From positions 1 to 28,036 of the forward strand of contig CAZEPJ010000057.1 of assembly GCA_964514105.1 (NCBI GenBank): a stretch of 28,036 bases of DNA, given 5' to 3'. The notes beneath the pieces were generated by a model, which saw nothing but the letters and a program-made list of their open reading frames with translations, did not search any database and was not told the origin of the DNA. This document shows, one piece after another, positions 14,794-25,400 of this stretch (positions are counted from its first letter, which is position 1; each line of letters opens with the position of its first letter). This DNA comes from CAZEPJ01 sp964514105. Lineage in GTDB: Bacteria > Desulfobacterota > Desulfocorpusculales > Desulfocorpusculum. A program made the translations under genes and the position numbers.

Positions 14794-15264
14794 TTGAAGA
14801 ACGGTCTGTCATTGAGCGGTGTGAAGGAGGTGCGGGATCGAATCCGCAAGCTCTTCGATTCGCAGCGGCTGGCGGTGCTCGCCACCCATCGGGGAGGTCA
14901 GCCGTACACGAGCCTCGTGGCGTTCGCAGCCAGCGAGGACCTTGGCAGGCTCCTGTTCGCCACCACGCGCGCCACGAGGAAGTTCGCCAATCTCTCTGCC
15001 GACGCCCGGGTCTCGCTTCTGGTGGACAACCGGACCAACCGGACGGCCGATTTCCGGCGGGCCATGGCCGTAACCGGGGTCGGCCGGGCCCGCGAAGTGG
15101 AAGGGATCGATCGAGCCGCGTCCCTGGAACTCTACCTGCGCAAACACCCCCATCTGGAGGATTTCGTCGCCGCCCCCACCTGCGCCTTGCTCCAGGTGGC
15201 CGTGGAGGCGTATTACGCGGTCACCCGATTTCAACACGTGGTGGAGCTTCGCCCATGGCCGTGA
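14794..15264 (+). CDS. pyridoxamine 5'-phosphate oxidase (PPOX) family FMN protein
   Basis: A 156-residue cytoplasmic protein with the split-barrel FMN-binding fold. QRLAVLATHRGGQPYTSLVAF (about 23-43) is the first strand pair, DLGRLLFATTRATRKFANL (about 49-67) the typical flavin-phosphate region (T-x-K or R near ATRKFANL), and VSLLVDNRTN and AMAVTGVGRARE follow. Members include pyridoxamine-phosphate oxidase, nitroreductase-like F420 enzymes and haem-degrading proteins, so the precise reaction is open; at this length a small general PPOX protein is the safest call. The TTG start is chosen for its ribosome site; GTG 14821 is the alternative. Its last 10 bp overlap the start of the dikinase-like gene, so the two are probably made together. 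Confidence 0.82.
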   Translation: MKNGLSLSGVKEVRDRIRKLFDSQRLAVLATHRGGQPYTSLVAFAASEDLGRLLFATTRATRKFANLSADARVSLLVDNRTNRTADFRRAMAVTGVGRAREVEGIDRAASLELYLRKHPHLEDFVAAPTCALLQVAVEAYYAVTRFQHVVELRPWP

Positions 15265-17441
15265 CGCTTCTGCTCGCACTTCACGAGATCGGCGAGCGAC
15301 ATCGAGAGCTGGTCGGGGGCAAGGGTCTTGCCCTGGCTCGTCTGGCTCGAAGCGGTGTGGCCGTGCCCGCGGCCGTCTGCGTGACCACCGAGGCCTACCG
15401 CCAGTACACGAGACAGACGCGCCTGGGAGAGCGCATTGACTTCGAACTGAACCGAAAGCGCTTCGCGGACATGCGCTGGGAGGAGATCTGGGACGCCGCG
15501 CTGCGAATTCGCAACCTGTTTCTGACCACTCCCTTGCCCGCGGACATGGCGGACACGCTCCGATGCGGCCTGGCCCCCATCTTTGAGAACAGGGCCGCCG
15601 TGATCCGTTCCTCGGCCCTGGGCGAGGACTCGGCCCGGGGCTCCTTTGCCGGCCTGCACGACTCCTACGTGAACGTCCGCGGCCTGCCAACCATCCTGGA
15701 ACACGTGCGCCTGGTCTGGGCCTCCCTCTGGTCGGACCGGGCCCTCCTCTACCGCCAGGAACTGGGCCTGGACGTCGCGCACAGCGCCATGGCCGTGCTC
15801 GTGCAGGAGATCGCGGCCGGGGATCGATCCGGAGTGGCCTTCAGCATGAGCCCAGACGATGCCTCCAAGTCGACCATCGAGGCAGTCCATGGCCTCAATC
15901 AGGCCCTGGTGGACGGCACCGTTGAGCCGGACCGCTGGTTGCTGGATCGGAAGACCGGCGCCATCCTCGCCCACTTTCCGGCCAGACGGGAGCAGTTCAT
16001 GGTTCCCGACTCCCAAGGGGTCCGTCTGTCTGCCTTGCCTCCCGAACGTGCCTCCCGCCCTCCCCTTCTCGATGCCGACACCACGCAGGTCTGGGAGCTG
16101 GCCAGGGGGGCCGAGGGGCTGTTCGGCTCCCCCCAGGACGTGGAGTGGACGTTTCGGGCCGAGACCCTCCTCGCCCTGCAGGCTCGACCCATCACCACTC
16201 TCCCGGTCCAAGACGCAAGCGACCAGAGGCCCTGGTACCTGAGCCTTCGGCGGAGCTTTGAAAACCTTCAGGCCCTCCGCCGCAAGGTGGAGGGAGAAAT
16301 CATTCCGGGCATGGACGCGGAGGCGGCCGAGCTGGCCCGGATGCCTCTCCAGGACATGGCAGACGGGGAGTTGGCCGTGGAGATCGAACGGCGGGCCCGC
16401 ATCCAGGAGCAATGGATCGAGGCGTACCGAAGCGATTGCATCCCCCTGGCTCACGGCATGCGGCTCTTCGGCCAGGTGTACAACGACGTCATGCGCCCGG
16501 ACGACCCCCACGAGTTCGCGCTCCTGCTCGAGACCGGCTCCATGGCAAGCGTGCGGCGCAACCGCATGCTCGAGGACATGGCGGAGATGCTGCGGCGGGA
16601 CCCCGCCGCCATGCAGGCCATGCGGGCCGGTGGGGAGCCGCCTCCAGGCTCGGGCGTGGGCAGGGCCCTCCGGGCGTTTCGCGAGGAGTTTGGGAGCCTC
16701 CTGATGCGAGTCGGCTCCCCGGGGTCGGATGCCGACCGCTCCCGGGCCGCCATCCTGTTGCAGTTGGCGGCACGGCCGTCCACCTTGCCCCCCCCGAGCC
16801 CGGATCGAAAGGCCCTGGAGGATCGATTCCTGCGCACATTCCCGGGGGATCGGCGGGAGTTTGCCCGGGAGATCCTGGAGTTGGGCCGGGCCAGTTATCG
16901 GCTGCGGGACGACGACAACATCTCCATGGGGAGGGTGGAGGGTGAGTTGGCCCGAGCCGTAGACGAAGGGCTCGCCCGCCTCCGATGCCGCGGCCGGGCG
17001 GGCCAAGGCCCCCTGGGTCGCCTCGACGTGGTCAGGGCACTGCGCGACCCCCATTATCGCCCGCCCCGCCGGCCCAGAGGCCGCCCCGGCTCGCCCCGCG
17101 GCCAGGGGTTTGACCTTCGGGCCCGACAGCTCACCGGCCAGCCCGCCGGCCCCGGCATCGCCAGGGGCGCGGCGCGGGTGATCCTGGACGCGGTGGATCT
17201 GTTTCGGTTCCAGGCGGGAGAGGTCCTGGTGTGCGATTCCGTGGACCCCGCCATGACCTTTGTGGTACCCCTGGCCGCGGCCATCGTCGAGCGCCGGGGC
17301 GGCATGCTCATCCACGGGGCCATCATTGCCCGGGAGTACGGGATCCCCTGCGTCACCGGCGTGCCCGAGGCCCCGCGACTCATCGACACGGGGGACATGG
17401 TGACCGTGGACGGATACCTGGGAATCGTGATCGTGGGTTGA
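15255..17441 (+). CDS. PEP-synthase / rifampin-phosphotransferase-like dikinase
   Basis: A 728-residue protein with an N-terminal ATP-grasp pyruvate-phosphate-dikinase domain (about 5-320): VGGKGLALARLARSGVAVPAA, AVIRSSALGEDSARGSFAGL with the next HDSY, VLVQEIAAGDRSGVAF and the late LLALQARPIT. A mostly helical middle follows (about 335-590), then a C-terminal phosphohistidine swivel domain (about 620-728) with GGMLIHGAIIAREYGIP containing the catalytic His H687. The IHGA form of the His motif resembles rifampin phosphotransferase (RPH) and related dikinases more than classical PEP synthase. It lacks the C-terminal PEP-binding barrel of true PEP synthase and is shorter than typical RPH. It presumably phosphorylates a small molecule using ATP; the substrate is unknown. 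The start has GGTGGAG about 9 nt upstream. Confidence 0.82.
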   Translation: MAVTLLLALHEIGERHRELVGGKGLALARLARSGVAVPAAVCVTTEAYRQYTRQTRLGERIDFELNRKRFADMRWEEIWDAALRIRNLFLTTPLPADMADTLRCGLAPIFENRAAVIRSSALGEDSARGSFAGLHDSYVNVRGLPTILEHVRLVWASLWSDRALLYRQELGLDVAHSAMAVLVQEIAAGDRSGVAFSMSPDDASKSTIEAVHGLNQALVDGTVEPDRWLLDRKTGAILAHFPARREQFMVPDSQGVRLSALPPERASRPPLLDADTTQVWELARGAEGLFGSPQDVEWTFRAETLLALQARPITTLPVQDASDQRPWYLSLRRSFENLQALRRKVEGEIIPGMDAEAAELARMPLQDMADGELAVEIERRARIQEQWIEAYRSDCIPLAHGMRLFGQVYNDVMRPDDPHEFALLLETGSMASVRRNRMLEDMAEMLRRDPAAMQAMRAGGEPPPGSGVGRALRAFREEFGSLLMRVGSPGSDADRSRAAILLQLAARPSTLPPPSPDRKALEDRFLRTFPGDRREFAREILELGRASYRLRDDDNISMGRVEGELARAVDEGLARLRCRGRAGQGPLGRLDVVRALRDPHYRPPRRPRGRPGSPRGQGFDLRARQLTGQPAGPGIARGAARVILDAVDLFRFQAGEVLVCDSVDPAMTFVVPLAAAIVERRGGMLIHGAIIAREYGIPCVTGVPEAPRLIDTGDMVTVDGYLGIVIVG

Positions 17442-17469
17442 GGAGAGCAAGGGATCACTGCAAATGAAC

Positions 17470-17501
17470 AGAGGCGGGAGGGACCTCTCCTTCCCGCCTC
17501 T
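17470..17501. terminator. strong bidirectional hairpin between convergent genes
   Basis: AGAGGCGGGAGGGA (17470-17483) pairs with TCCTTCCCGCCTCT (17488-17501) over 14 positions with one G-T wobble and a 4-nt loop. It lies between the stops of the dikinase-like gene (17441) and the cytochrome gene (17530, opposite strand), where a shared terminator is expected. There is no long T run on either side. Confidence 0.65.
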
Positions 17502-17529
17502 TCCGACCTCCCCGAGGGGTTGACGCCTC

Positions 17530-18888
17530 TCAGCCCTTCTTCTGAGGATCCTTCTCGTATCCCAGTGCCTTCCAGTTCATGCGGCCGTTCTCCACATGGC
17601 ACGCGTTGCACTTGAGGGCCTTGTCCTTGGGCACGACCATGTGGTTGACCTTCCAGTACATGTCGGTCTCCACCGAGTCGTACTTCCCGCTGTACGGGAG
17701 CCCCGCCGCGGCCATGCCGTCGGTGATGGCCTTGTTCCAATCCCAATGCTTCCAGTACCCGCCGAACAGATGGACCACGGCCACGGTCTTGTTTTCGGTG
17801 TCGTACGACTGCTTGCCCTTCATGACCTTGAACGGGGCGATCTTGGCGTTCTTGTCGCTCCGATCGCCCCTGGGATAGTTGAAATGGAGCAGCTTGGACG
17901 GATCGATCTTGTCCCCCAAGAGGTACCGGTCCACGGACCCGTTGAACCAGAGGTACACAGGGGTCGCGTCCTTGGACCACTTGAAGTCGCCCTTCATCTT
18001 GTCATAGAGCGGCTGCCCCCACTGATCCCTGGGGGGATCCTTCACGTCCTTCCCGGCGGTGGTCCAGTCCCACCAGACCTTGGTGGGCAAGGTCCGGGCA
18101 TAGGTGGGGATGTGGCAGGTCTGGCAGGCTATCCGTTCCCCGTGCTTGTTGTACACCGCGTTCTTGTGCGGGCTCGCCGTGTGGCAGTCGCTGCAGTCCA
18201 TGGTCATGCCCCCGCTCAGCGAAACCGACAAGGCCTTGCCGGGGATCACGTGGTCCTTGCCCTTGTGGCACGAGCTGCAGGTCATGTTGAGGCTGTCCGT
18301 CCCCATGTGGACGTCCATCTCCCGCACGGGCGCTCCCAGTGAGCTGTCCAGGTCGCCGTGCTTGATGTGGTCTCCGCCGCCGCCGAAGAAGTGACACGCC
18401 CCGCACGTGGCCCGGCTGGTCTTGCCCACCCCCTGGGCCACCTTCTCCAGGTCCACCTTCTCATCGGGAAGACCTGCGCCCGTGGGGGTCTTCTTGTAGG
18501 TGCCCGTGGTATCGTGGCAGACAAGGCAATCGATGCTCTGGGGTTTGGAGAAGTCAAACCCCGCGTCCTTCCAGCCGTATCCCGCGTGGCAACTCGTGCA
18601 TCGGGGCCAGTTGGACGGAACGGCGATGCAGAAGTTATTGACCCCGTTCTTCTTGCCCAGTTCCACGATCCCCCTGCCCGGCATCTCCTGTTTGGCCGAC
18701 CATGTCCAGTGGACGGTCTTCATGAAGTCCTGGGCCTGCTTCTCATGGCACTGAAGGCATGCCGCCGTCACCTCGGGGCCGCTCTTGAAAGGTCCCTTGA
18801 CCTTGTCGGCATGATCGTGGGCAAGGCAAAACCCCGCAAACCCAAACACCAACACCCCGACGATCGCACCCCGAGACCGTGTGTTCAT
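17530..18888 (-). CDS. otr: octahaem c-type cytochrome, tetrathionate reductase (OTR) family
   Basis: A 452-residue periplasmic cytochrome. Residues 1-23 are a signal peptide ending FCLA. Eight CxxCH haem sites start at C44, C97, C121, C162, C204, C232, C255 and C427. The stretch NNFCIAVPSNWPRCTSCHAG around haem 2 is the signature of the OTR family; the Shewanella enzyme reduces tetrathionate, nitrite and hydroxylamine in vitro and has an unusual Lys-ligated active-site haem. The C-terminal half has few Cys and many Trp/Tyr (VWWDWTTAGKD, YWKHWDWNK). The start at 18888 is fixed by AAAGGAG; an upstream frame of 27 codons has no signal features. It stands alone, with its own promoter and no membrane quinol-oxidase partner nearby, so its electron donor must be encoded elsewhere. 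Confidence 0.92.
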   Translation of the reverse strand: MNTRSRGAIVGVLVFGFAGFCLAHDHADKVKGPFKSGPEVTAACLQCHEKQAQDFMKTVHWTWSAKQEMPGRGIVELGKKNGVNNFCIAVPSNWPRCTSCHAGYGWKDAGFDFSKPQSIDCLVCHDTTGTYKKTPTGAGLPDEKVDLEKVAQGVGKTSRATCGACHFFGGGGDHIKHGDLDSSLGAPVREMDVHMGTDSLNMTCSSCHKGKDHVIPGKALSVSLSGGMTMDCSDCHTASPHKNAVYNKHGERIACQTCHIPTYARTLPTKVWWDWTTAGKDVKDPPRDQWGQPLYDKMKGDFKWSKDATPVYLWFNGSVDRYLLGDKIDPSKLLHFNYPRGDRSDKNAKIAPFKVMKGKQSYDTENKTVAVVHLFGGYWKHWDWNKAITDGMAAAGLPYSGKYDSVETDMYWKVNHMVVPKDKALKCNACHVENGRMNWKALGYEKDPQKKG

Positions 18889-18893
18889 GGCGA

Positions 18894-18900
18894 CTCCTTT
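18894..18900 (-). promoter_or_regulatory. ribosome binding site of the cytochrome gene
   Basis: AAAGGAG on the minus strand, 5 nt before ATG 18888. It supports the start that yields an intact signal peptide. Confidence 0.75.
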
Positions 18901-18942
18901 CCCCAGCTTGTTCCCATCCAACCCCGGTTCCCTCAACCGAGA

Positions 18943-18979
18943 GAGTTCCATTCTATATGGGACCCCCATAGGAACTCAA
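18943..18979 (-). promoter_or_regulatory. cytochrome promoter overlapped by a nested palindrome
   Basis: On the minus strand, TTGAGT (18974-18979, 4/6) and TAGAAT (18950-18955, 5/6) are 18 bp apart. The spacer is filled by the inverted repeat TATGGG (18956-18961) / CCCATA (18965-18970) with a 3-bp centre. An outer pair, GAGTTCC (18943-18949) / GGAACTC (18971-18977), covers the -35 and the predicted start site. This arrangement suits a dimeric regulator binding over the promoter. Confidence 0.5.
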
Positions 18980-19472
18980 GAAGAAACCTCCGGCCGTGAT
19001 ATCCCCTGAGGCACCGATGGCAAAGGAGGGGCGGCCATCCGAATCTGCTTCGCTTCCCACTTCGCCATCACCCTTCGGCCCCTCGCATGCGCAGGGCTGT
19101 GACCCTTCCCCTGCGAGCGGGACTGCCTGCTCTTAGGCCATGGGTGCCCCGTCTCTTCCCGCCGCGGCGGACTCCGGGACAAGGGGCCCCGCCCTCGCTG
19201 GACGGGTCGCCTCCGGAACTTTTTTTATTGACAATCTCCCTTGCATTTGGTAACCATGACTCGTCTTCTCGCTCAGCTTCTCGGAATCATTCGGTTTTCA
19301 GATGAGGAACATGGTCGGGCGGGCCCCCTGTGGAGACCGGCTTGACCCGAGGGGGACGGTTCTCGGGCGGCCCTGCGTTCTTCATTGACCCAGGGCCTGG
19401 GATTCGCGCATTCGGTTCTTCGATCACCACCTGGAAGGCATTCCATATCTCTGGACGGACAGGTCCGGCCTC
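18980..19472 (+). promoter_or_regulatory. gene-free leader region with candidate promoter of the giant gene
   Basis: No supported gene lies in these 493 bp; open frames on both strands lack ribosome sites and protein-like composition. A perfect -35 TTGACA at 19228-19233 is followed after 17 bp by TAACCA (19251-19256), a poor -10 preceded by TGG as in extended -10 promoters. It sits in a local AT-rich patch with a T7 run (19221-19227). Transcription from it would leave a leader of about 210 nt before ATG 19473. No known riboswitch was recognised. Confidence 0.4.
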
Positions 19473-22400
19473 ATGGGCAAGGCATCGGTCATCCTGTCGC
19501 TCCTGTTCCTTTCGTTGCTCCCCCGGCCCTGCGCCGGCGAGGAGATCGTCCTTTTCGGCCCCAAGCAGTATGGCGTGACCCACTGCGTGTCCCTCAGCTT
19601 TCGCGATGCCTTTCGGGCGGTTTCGGGCCAGGGCACGTTGATCCTGAGAAACGGCTCTGCGGACGGGACAGGTCGAGTGCGGACGGGATGGATCCGCCTC
19701 AACGGCAAGATCCTTTTCACCTGCCGAGAACTCCGGTCCGATCGTCACGAGTTGCGGGTGCCTGCGGAGCTCCTGACGAGCAACGAGCTCTCCGGAAAGC
19801 TCATCGGCAAGAAAGGGCGGTCTCTCACCCTGGAAGTCACTCAAGACATATCGTTGCCTGGAGCCTCTCTCCGGGCGGACCTCCCGGAGATCGAGGACGG
19901 GGGGAGCACCACCTTGCGCTGGGATACCCAGGGGGCCGACGAAGTGACCCTGGAGCCGGGGGTAGGCCCCGTGTCGCCTTGCGGTTCACTGGAGGTCTAC
20001 CCAAGCCGAACCACGACCTACACCCTCACCGCGGTGAACCTCGCGGGCGCCTCACGCGCAACGGCCAGGGTGACGGTGATCCCGGCCATCCTTCTCGTCC
20101 GCATTACCCAGCCCGCCGACGGGACGGTCCTCGAGAGCTCTCCCATCGACGTAGCCGGCACCGTCAACAGCCCCGGGGTCAGCGTGTGGGTCAACGGCCG
20201 CCAGGCCGAGGCCAGCGACACGGAGTTCGCCGTATCCGGGGTGGACCTCGTCTCGGGAGCCAATGCCCTGACTGCCGTTGCGCGACGCGGGGTCCATGAG
20301 GCGTTGCACAGTATCGCGGTGCGCCTCGTGGACGTGGACCTCCAGCCCGTCCGATTGGCGACCTCGGCTGTCCTTGCGGACCCGTCCCACACCCGGATCT
20401 CCGGCCCGGCCATTGCCACCATCGTGAACAGCGGCCGTGGCGATGTGACCACGCCCACTCGGGTGGTCGTCTTCGAGGACGTGGACGGTGATGGGAGATA
20501 CGACGCCGACGTGGATCATCTTCTGGGGGGCGCCTCTGTCCCATCGGGCCTCGTTTCAGGGGCGAGCATGGATCTGGCGGTGGACGTGTCCGGGGAACTC
20601 GCGTTCCGGGACAGTCCTTTGCACATCATGGTGGACAGCGACAACAGCGTGGAGGAGATGGACGAGGGAAACAACAGCCTCCCGGCTCGGCCGGCCGGGT
20701 TCGACGTCAGTGCGAGCCGCATGGAGATTCAAAACGCACAGTGCCCCCACGCCATCACCCTCCAGGTCCGGGTGGGGAACGCAGGGGGGTTGCTGGCCGA
20801 TGCGGGGATCCCCGTTGCCCTGTACAGCGGCCATCCCCAAGAGGGGGGAGTTCTCATCGGGGTCGCTCAGACGACTCGGGAACTCCCTCCGGGGGCATAC
20901 GAGGATGTGGAGCTGCTCTGGCTGAATCCGCCTGCGGGGACCAGGTCCGTGTTCGCCAGGGCCAACGATCGGGGCGCAGGTCGGGCGACGGGACACGAGA
21001 CGCGTCCTGAGAACGATCTGACCGGGTCTGAGCTGATCGTCTGCCCGGATCCCGTGAACCCCGAGCCCAACGCCATTGGCGGTTCGGTCCGAGATGCGGT
21101 GACTGGGGCAGGGCTCGCGGGCGTGACCGTGGGCCTTTACCACGAGGACATGGGCGGACCAGGGGCCCTGGCCGCCAGCACCGACACTCGTGAATCGGGC
21201 GATTTCAAATTCTCCGCCGTGAGCCCGGGCCGATACGTGCTGGCGACCGCCCCCGCTGGATACTTCCCGTTCCACCGTGCCCTGATACTGGCCGAGGGCC
21301 AGAGCCGATTGCGGGAGGATCTCGTGGTGTCCCCTCTTCTCGCCCCCGGAGAGGTGCGGATCGTTCTCACATGGGGTGAAACTCCCGCTGACCTGGAAGC
21401 CCATCTCACCGTTCCCAACCCCCAAGGATGCAGACATCATTGCTACTACTGGAACAGGACGGTCCCGGGGGCAGTTTTGGATCTGGACGATCGTGACGGC
21501 CACGGCCCGGAGACCATCACCGTCGGCCGGTTGACCCCCGGAACCTACCGGTTCTACGTTCACGACTGGACCAACCGCCTCTCCCGCACTGCAAGCGGCC
21601 TTGGGACGTCCGGTGCCCGGGTGCACGTATACAGTGGTTCCAGGGCGGCACCCTGGGTATTCGACGTGCCTGCGGAGCCTGGCAACACCTGGCACGTATT
21701 CGACCTGGACGGGGCCACGGGCGAGATCGCACCCATTGACCGCATGGCCTTCCAGCCCGTGCCTGGTCGCATCGACTTTCCTCTCATCACCTCCGCCCCT
21801 CCGGAGGCGGCCAACGCCGGATTCCCGTACTCGTACCAGGCCCTGGCCGAGGACCCTGACCCGGACACCCTGCTGTGGGAGCTGCCAAGGGCACCTCACG
21901 GAATGACCGTGGATCCTCGCACGGGCCTGATCCGCTGGACCCCGGCCCCCGACCAGGGTGGAAGGCACGCGGTCACCCTGGAGGTGGACGACGGCCGCTG
22001 CGGCAAGGATGTCCAGGACTTCCACGTGGACGTGAGCCTTCGACCCGTCGTGCAGTTGAACGTGGTGCCGTGCTCCGGGCACGATCCGGGCCACCCCCTT
22101 ACCCTTTCTTGGACGTCACACTGGGCGGAGACATTGGATATTCAACCAGGCATCGGCCCGGTTCCACCCAACGGGAGCATGAGCGTCCCCGCTCCGTCCG
22201 ATCCCACCCTGTTCACCATCACGGCGGTCAATGCAGCAGGGCAGTCCCAAGCCCACGCCCCGCTGCGGCCCCTGGTCGAATTGCGGGCCCTCCCCGGCCG
22301 GATCGCCCCGGGCGGCTCCAGCACCCTGCACTGGAGGTGTCAGTGCGCAACCCACTGCGAGATCGACCAGGGGATCGGTCCGGTGTCTCCCCAAGGGGAG

Positions 22401-25400
22401 CTCCAGGTGCATCCCACAGAGTCCATGGTCTACAGGCTCTCGGGATCCAATGCAGCAGGTACCAGCCAGGCCGCGGCCGAGATCGCCACGGATGTCCTCG
22501 CGGTGCTCTACGCTGTGGATGCCTGCGACTGGGATTCGGGCGATCCCGTCACCCTTCGATGGTCCTCAGAGGGAGCCACCGCCTGCGAGATCTATCCGGG
22601 CGTCGGCGCTGTGCCGCTGGCCGGCTCCCTCATTGTGCATCCCACAACCCCCATGCTCTATTCCCTCACCGCCACGGGTCCGACGGGTCAGCACACCGCC
22701 ACCGTCGCCATCCCCCCGGTGCCACAGCTCGAGTATTTCGGGGCCTCTCCCGTGCGCATCGCTCCCGGTTCCGAGGCTGTCCTGAACTGGAGCACCAAGT
22801 GCGGCGACGTCGTCCGTCTGGAACCAGGGTACGGGGAAGTGGAAGCTGTGGGGACCCGAACCGTTTCTCCCCAGGAAGCCTCCTCGGAGTACATCCTGGT
22901 CGTCGAGAACGAGCGAAAGATCGTCCAGGCTTCGGTGTCCGTCTCCTACATGCCGCCCGTCGTCTCCTTCTCGGCCAATCCGGGCATCCTCAAGGAGGGG
23001 GAATCCTCCGTCCTCCAGTGGAGTACACTGCACGCCCACTCGTGTACCATAGAGCCAGACATAGGCCAGGTTCCCCTGTCCGGGACCCTCGCCGTCTCTC
23101 CGGCGGCCAACACGACCTACACGTTGCGGGCTCAAGGTGCCGGCGGGACGCAGATCGCCACCACCACCGTTTCCTTTGTTCAACCAACGGCCGGCATCGA
23201 TGTGTCGCCCGATTTCATCGCACTGGGCGAAGGGGCCACGCTGTCATGGGTCTTCGGTAACGCCGATGTGTGCATCATCGAGCCGGAGATCGGAGAGGTG
23301 GCACTGGGAGGAAGCGTCACGGTTCATCCTACCTGGACGACCACGTACACCATCACCGCAGTGGGCCCAGGAGGCATTGCTGTGGACGCGGCGACCCTCA
23401 GGGTCTTGAACCTGCGGATCTCGGAGCCTTCAGACGGCCAGGTCGTCTTCAGGCAGCCCATTGACGTCATGGGGCAGGTGGGTGATCCCCAGGCTACCGT
23501 CCACGTCAACGGGGTGGAGGCCCAGGTCGCTCCGGACGGAACGTTTCGAGCTTCCCGCATCCCGTTGACTGAAGGCGCCAATGCCCTGGTCGCCGTGGCC
23601 GAGAAGAACGGCGCAACGGTCACGGCCCACGCCGCCGTCACCCTGGACACGGTGACGTGCGGCGACGCAGATGTCCCGGGGCGCTTCGCGAGCATTCAGG
23701 AGGCCATTGGCGCAGCCTCCTCGGGACAGGTCATCGTGGTCTGCCAGGGGACGTACCGGGAGGATCTGGACTTCCTGGGAAAGGCCCTGACCATTCTGGG
23801 CCGGGACGGGCCTCAACAAACCATCCTTCGGGGCACGGGCCTGGGTCCGGCGGTGCGGTTTCATCGGGGCGAAGGCGCGGACAGCGTGCTGGCGGGCCTC
23901 ACCATCACCCAGGGGCGCGGCGGCATCTCCTGCGACCACGCATCCCCCACCCTCTCCAATTGCATCGTGACGGGAAACGAGACGGACGGGGCAGGCGGAG
24001 GGATCCAAGGCCGTCATGCCTCCCCACTCATAACTGGATGCGTGTTCTCGGGGAACTCCGCACGGGAAGGAGGCGGTATGGCCTTCGAGTCCTCCAACCC
24101 CCTCGTGCGGCAAACGGTCATCGCAGGGAACCGTGCCAGGCGGGGAGGAGGGATATTCCTCGACAGTTCTGGCGCGCGTATGGAAGGAGCGATCATCCGA
24201 GCAAATCGGGCCCAGGAGACAGGAGGCGGGATTCAGTGCGGCGGCTCACATACGAACCTGACGCTGGCCGATTCCCTCATCGTCGAAAACGAGGCCGTCG
24301 ACGGCGGGGCCGGGGGCGTCTTTCTCGACTGGAGCAGCACTCTGAGTCTGAAGAACGCAACGGTAGCCCAAAACCGGGCCGCCCAATGGCCCGATGGAAT
24401 CCATTTTCACCTGAGCCAGGGAGACATCCGCAACAGCATCCTGTGGGATGAAACCCCCCTGGGGGCGTCCGCGTTCTCGGCGCTTCTCATCTCCCACTCG
24501 GACGTGAGAGGGGGGTGGCCAGGGTCTGGGAACATTGCCGCTGATCCCCTCTTCACGAACGCCGCCGGGGGGGACTATCAATTGCAGGCGGGTTCGCCAT
24601 GCATCGACGCGGGCGCCGACCGCCAGTCATCCGGCCGCGACCTGACCCAACGGACCCGGCCTATCGGCAACCGTTTGGACATGGGTGCCTACGAGTTCTA
24701 TCCCGGCCCCCGGCTCCGCATGGATGGGCCGGTGCAAGGCCAGGTCCTCGCCCACGAACCCGTGCGCGTGTTCGGGACGGTCAACTCCGGTGATCTCACG
24801 GTGAAGGCCAACGGCGTGGCGGGGACAATCCTGGATCGGAGATTCCACGTCCGGGGCCCTCCCCTCGTCCCGGGGGAGAACGTGGTCACTGCTGTGGCAG
24901 AGGATGCCGATCATCAGGCGGTCTCCGAGGGGGTCACCGTGGTCTTCGACGTTGGCTCCGCCCCGACGGTGAGGATCACCTCTCCCGCCGATGGGGGAGA
25001 GATCACGGGGCAGCCCCCGACGGTGAGCGGACTGTGCGCCCAATCCACCACGGCCGTAACCATCAACGGTCGCCCCTCTGCGGTCCAGGGAGGGTCATTC
25101 ACGGCGGAAGAGATCGATCTCATGCAGGGTCTGCAATCAATCACCGCCCTGGCGTTCGATGACTCCGGAACGCTGGTGGGCGCAGATCAGATTCTCGTGA
25201 AGGTGGATCTCCCCCTGACCGTGAAGATCCTCTCTCCCACCCGGGGGCATGTGGTCAAGGAACAGACCGTTTCGGTCCGGGGCTGGGTCAACAACGGGGA
25301 TTCCCATGTCACCGTCAACGGGACACCCGTGGAGGTCGCGGGCGGGGAGTTCAGTTCCACCGTCCAACTGAGGCCCGGGATCAACCGGATCCTGGCCAAG

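Noticed and set aside
15255..17441. Calling this gene a true PEP synthase (ppsA)
   Set aside because: It lacks the C-terminal PEP-binding barrel and carries the IHGA-type His motif, so only a dikinase-like call is justified.
18889..19230. Possible cyclic-di-GMP (GEMM) riboswitch before the cytochrome or giant gene
   Set aside because: GEMM is common before multihaem cytochromes in relatives, but none of its conserved loops could be found on either strand.
19213..19233. T7 run at 19221-19227 as an intrinsic terminator
   Set aside because: No stable GC stem directly precedes it, and no plus-strand gene ends nearby; it is more likely the AT-rich flank of a promoter.
18976..19305. Short frames (68 and 72 codons) in the cytochrome/giant-gene gap
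   Set aside because: Composition is Arg/Pro/Ser-rich as expected from GC-rich noncoding DNA; no ribosome site or recognisable pattern.
19287..19844. 185-codon minus-strand frame at the start of the giant gene
   Set aside because: It has no ribosome site or domain, and overlaps the signal-peptide-coding region of the real gene.
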